NCBI GenBank assembly: GCA_903871715.1 | Contig: CAIQHW010000058.1 | Coordinates: 1-6,740, forward strand | Length of the DNA stretch: 6,740 nucleotides | Direction: 5' to 3' | From: an uncultured bacterium | GTDB lineage: Bacteria; Bacteroidota; Bacteroidia; Chitinophagales; CAIODY01 | Shown here: positions 6,455 through 6,740 of the stretch, one piece after another | Numbering within the stretch: the first letter of the stretch is position 1 | Layout: each line of letters opens with the position of its first letter | The notes under the pieces: generated by a model | Database searches by the model: none | Told to the model about the DNA's origin: nothing | Seen by the model: the letters and a program-made list of their open reading frames with translations, nothing else | Program-made: the position numbers and the translations under genes

Positions 6455-6740
6455 ATGCGATTAACTTTTTTCATTTTTTTATGCAGCTTAAATGTAGCTT
6501 TTGCACAAAATAATTTGTTGCCCAATGGCAGTTTTGAAGATGTAAATATTTGCGAAAAAAAAAGCCCGTGTGGACCATCGGGTTGGAATTTATATGGACG
6601 AATGGGTGATATCCATTTTCGTGTAGATGCTTGCACAAAGCCACATTCGGGCGAAATTTATTTGGTATTTTATGTTTTAAATTCTAACGATAAAAGTGAT
6701 AAAATGTTTTTAGAAGCCCCAATTATTTGCGATTTAGAAA
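6455..6740 (+). CDS. Exported protein, N-terminal part (cut by window edge)
   Basis: An open frame runs from ATG at 6455 to the window edge, giving 95 codons with no stop. Residues 1-17 form a signal peptide (MRLTFFIFLCSLNVAFA) with a probable signal peptidase I cut after AFA. The mature part begins QNNLLPNGSFEDVNIC. The N-L-(L/V)-P-N-G-S-F-E pattern followed by cysteines and a tryptophan (SGW, residues 43-45) is common at the start of Bacteroidota cell-surface proteins. Many of these continue with a jelly-roll-like region, then an OmpA domain or a T9SS sorting domain. The visible end, FLEAPIICDLE, fits the same fold, but the C-terminus that would decide the subtype is missing. The gene lies 50 bases downstream of the MgtC-like gene, so it could be co-transcribed or have its own promoter. 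An A9 run at 6555-6563 lies in codons 34-37. Family assignment is from recognition only. Confidence 0.75.
   Translation, partial: MRLTFFIFLCSLNVAFAQNNLLPNGSFEDVNICEKKSPCGPSGWNLYGRMGDIHFRVDACTKPHSGEIYLVFYVLNSNDKSDKMFLEAPIICDLE

Noticed and set aside
1..6740. A novel multi-gene system, defence island, mobile element or CRISPR array
   Set aside because: The complete genes are a surface protein, GAPDH, a flavoprotein, IspH and a MgtC-like protein on alternating strands. I saw no direct repeats, transposase, integrase, nuclease or toxin-like motifs, and base composition looks uniform by eye.

Overview
The window looks like ordinary chromosomal DNA from a member of the Bacteroidota (Bacteroidetes), possibly near the Chitinophagales/Sphingobacteriales. 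Four signs support this. The first gene ends in a type IX secretion system (T9SS) sorting domain, which is restricted to this phylum. No purine-rich Shine-Dalgarno sequence precedes any start. Exact matches to the Bacteroidota -7 promoter element TAnnTTTG lie in front of two genes. The DNA is AT-rich, with AT-biased codon use throughout. The order-level placement is a guess.

Layout: (1) 16-1695, plus strand, a secreted protein with a T9SS C-terminal signal. (2) 1763-2764, minus strand, glyceraldehyde-3-phosphate dehydrogenase. (3) 2889-4454, plus strand, an uncharacterised FAD-dependent oxidoreductase of the COG2509 type. (4) 4451-5674, minus strand, IspH of the long cyanobacterial/plant type. 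(5) 5769-6404, plus strand, a MgtC/SapB-family membrane protein. (6) 6455 to the window edge, plus strand, the start of a second exported protein. Genes 1-5 alternate strand, so each is probably its own transcription unit; only genes 5 and 6 could share a transcript.

The junctions are orderly. Both convergent junctions hold a perfect-stem inverted repeat: 12 bp between genes 1 and 2, and 10 bp spanning the overlapping stop codons of genes 3 and 4. Both divergent junctions (2765-2888 and 5675-5768) carry a TAnnTTTG element on the minus strand, and the second also carries a short dyad that could be an operator. No intergenic stretch exceeds 125 bases. No tRNA, rRNA, CRISPR array, insertion sequence or other mobile element was seen.

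The genes do not form an obvious pathway. GAPDH is central glycolysis/gluconeogenesis, and IspH makes the isoprenoid precursors IPP and DMAPP. The flavoprotein and MgtC-like protein have uncertain roles, and the two exported proteins belong to cell-surface families typical of the phylum. I found no convincing new multi-gene system. The points most worth following up are the 4-base stop-codon overlap buried in a palindrome, the IspH subtype, an A9 tract in the MgtC-like gene followed at once by an out-of-frame stop, and the unassigned flavoprotein.
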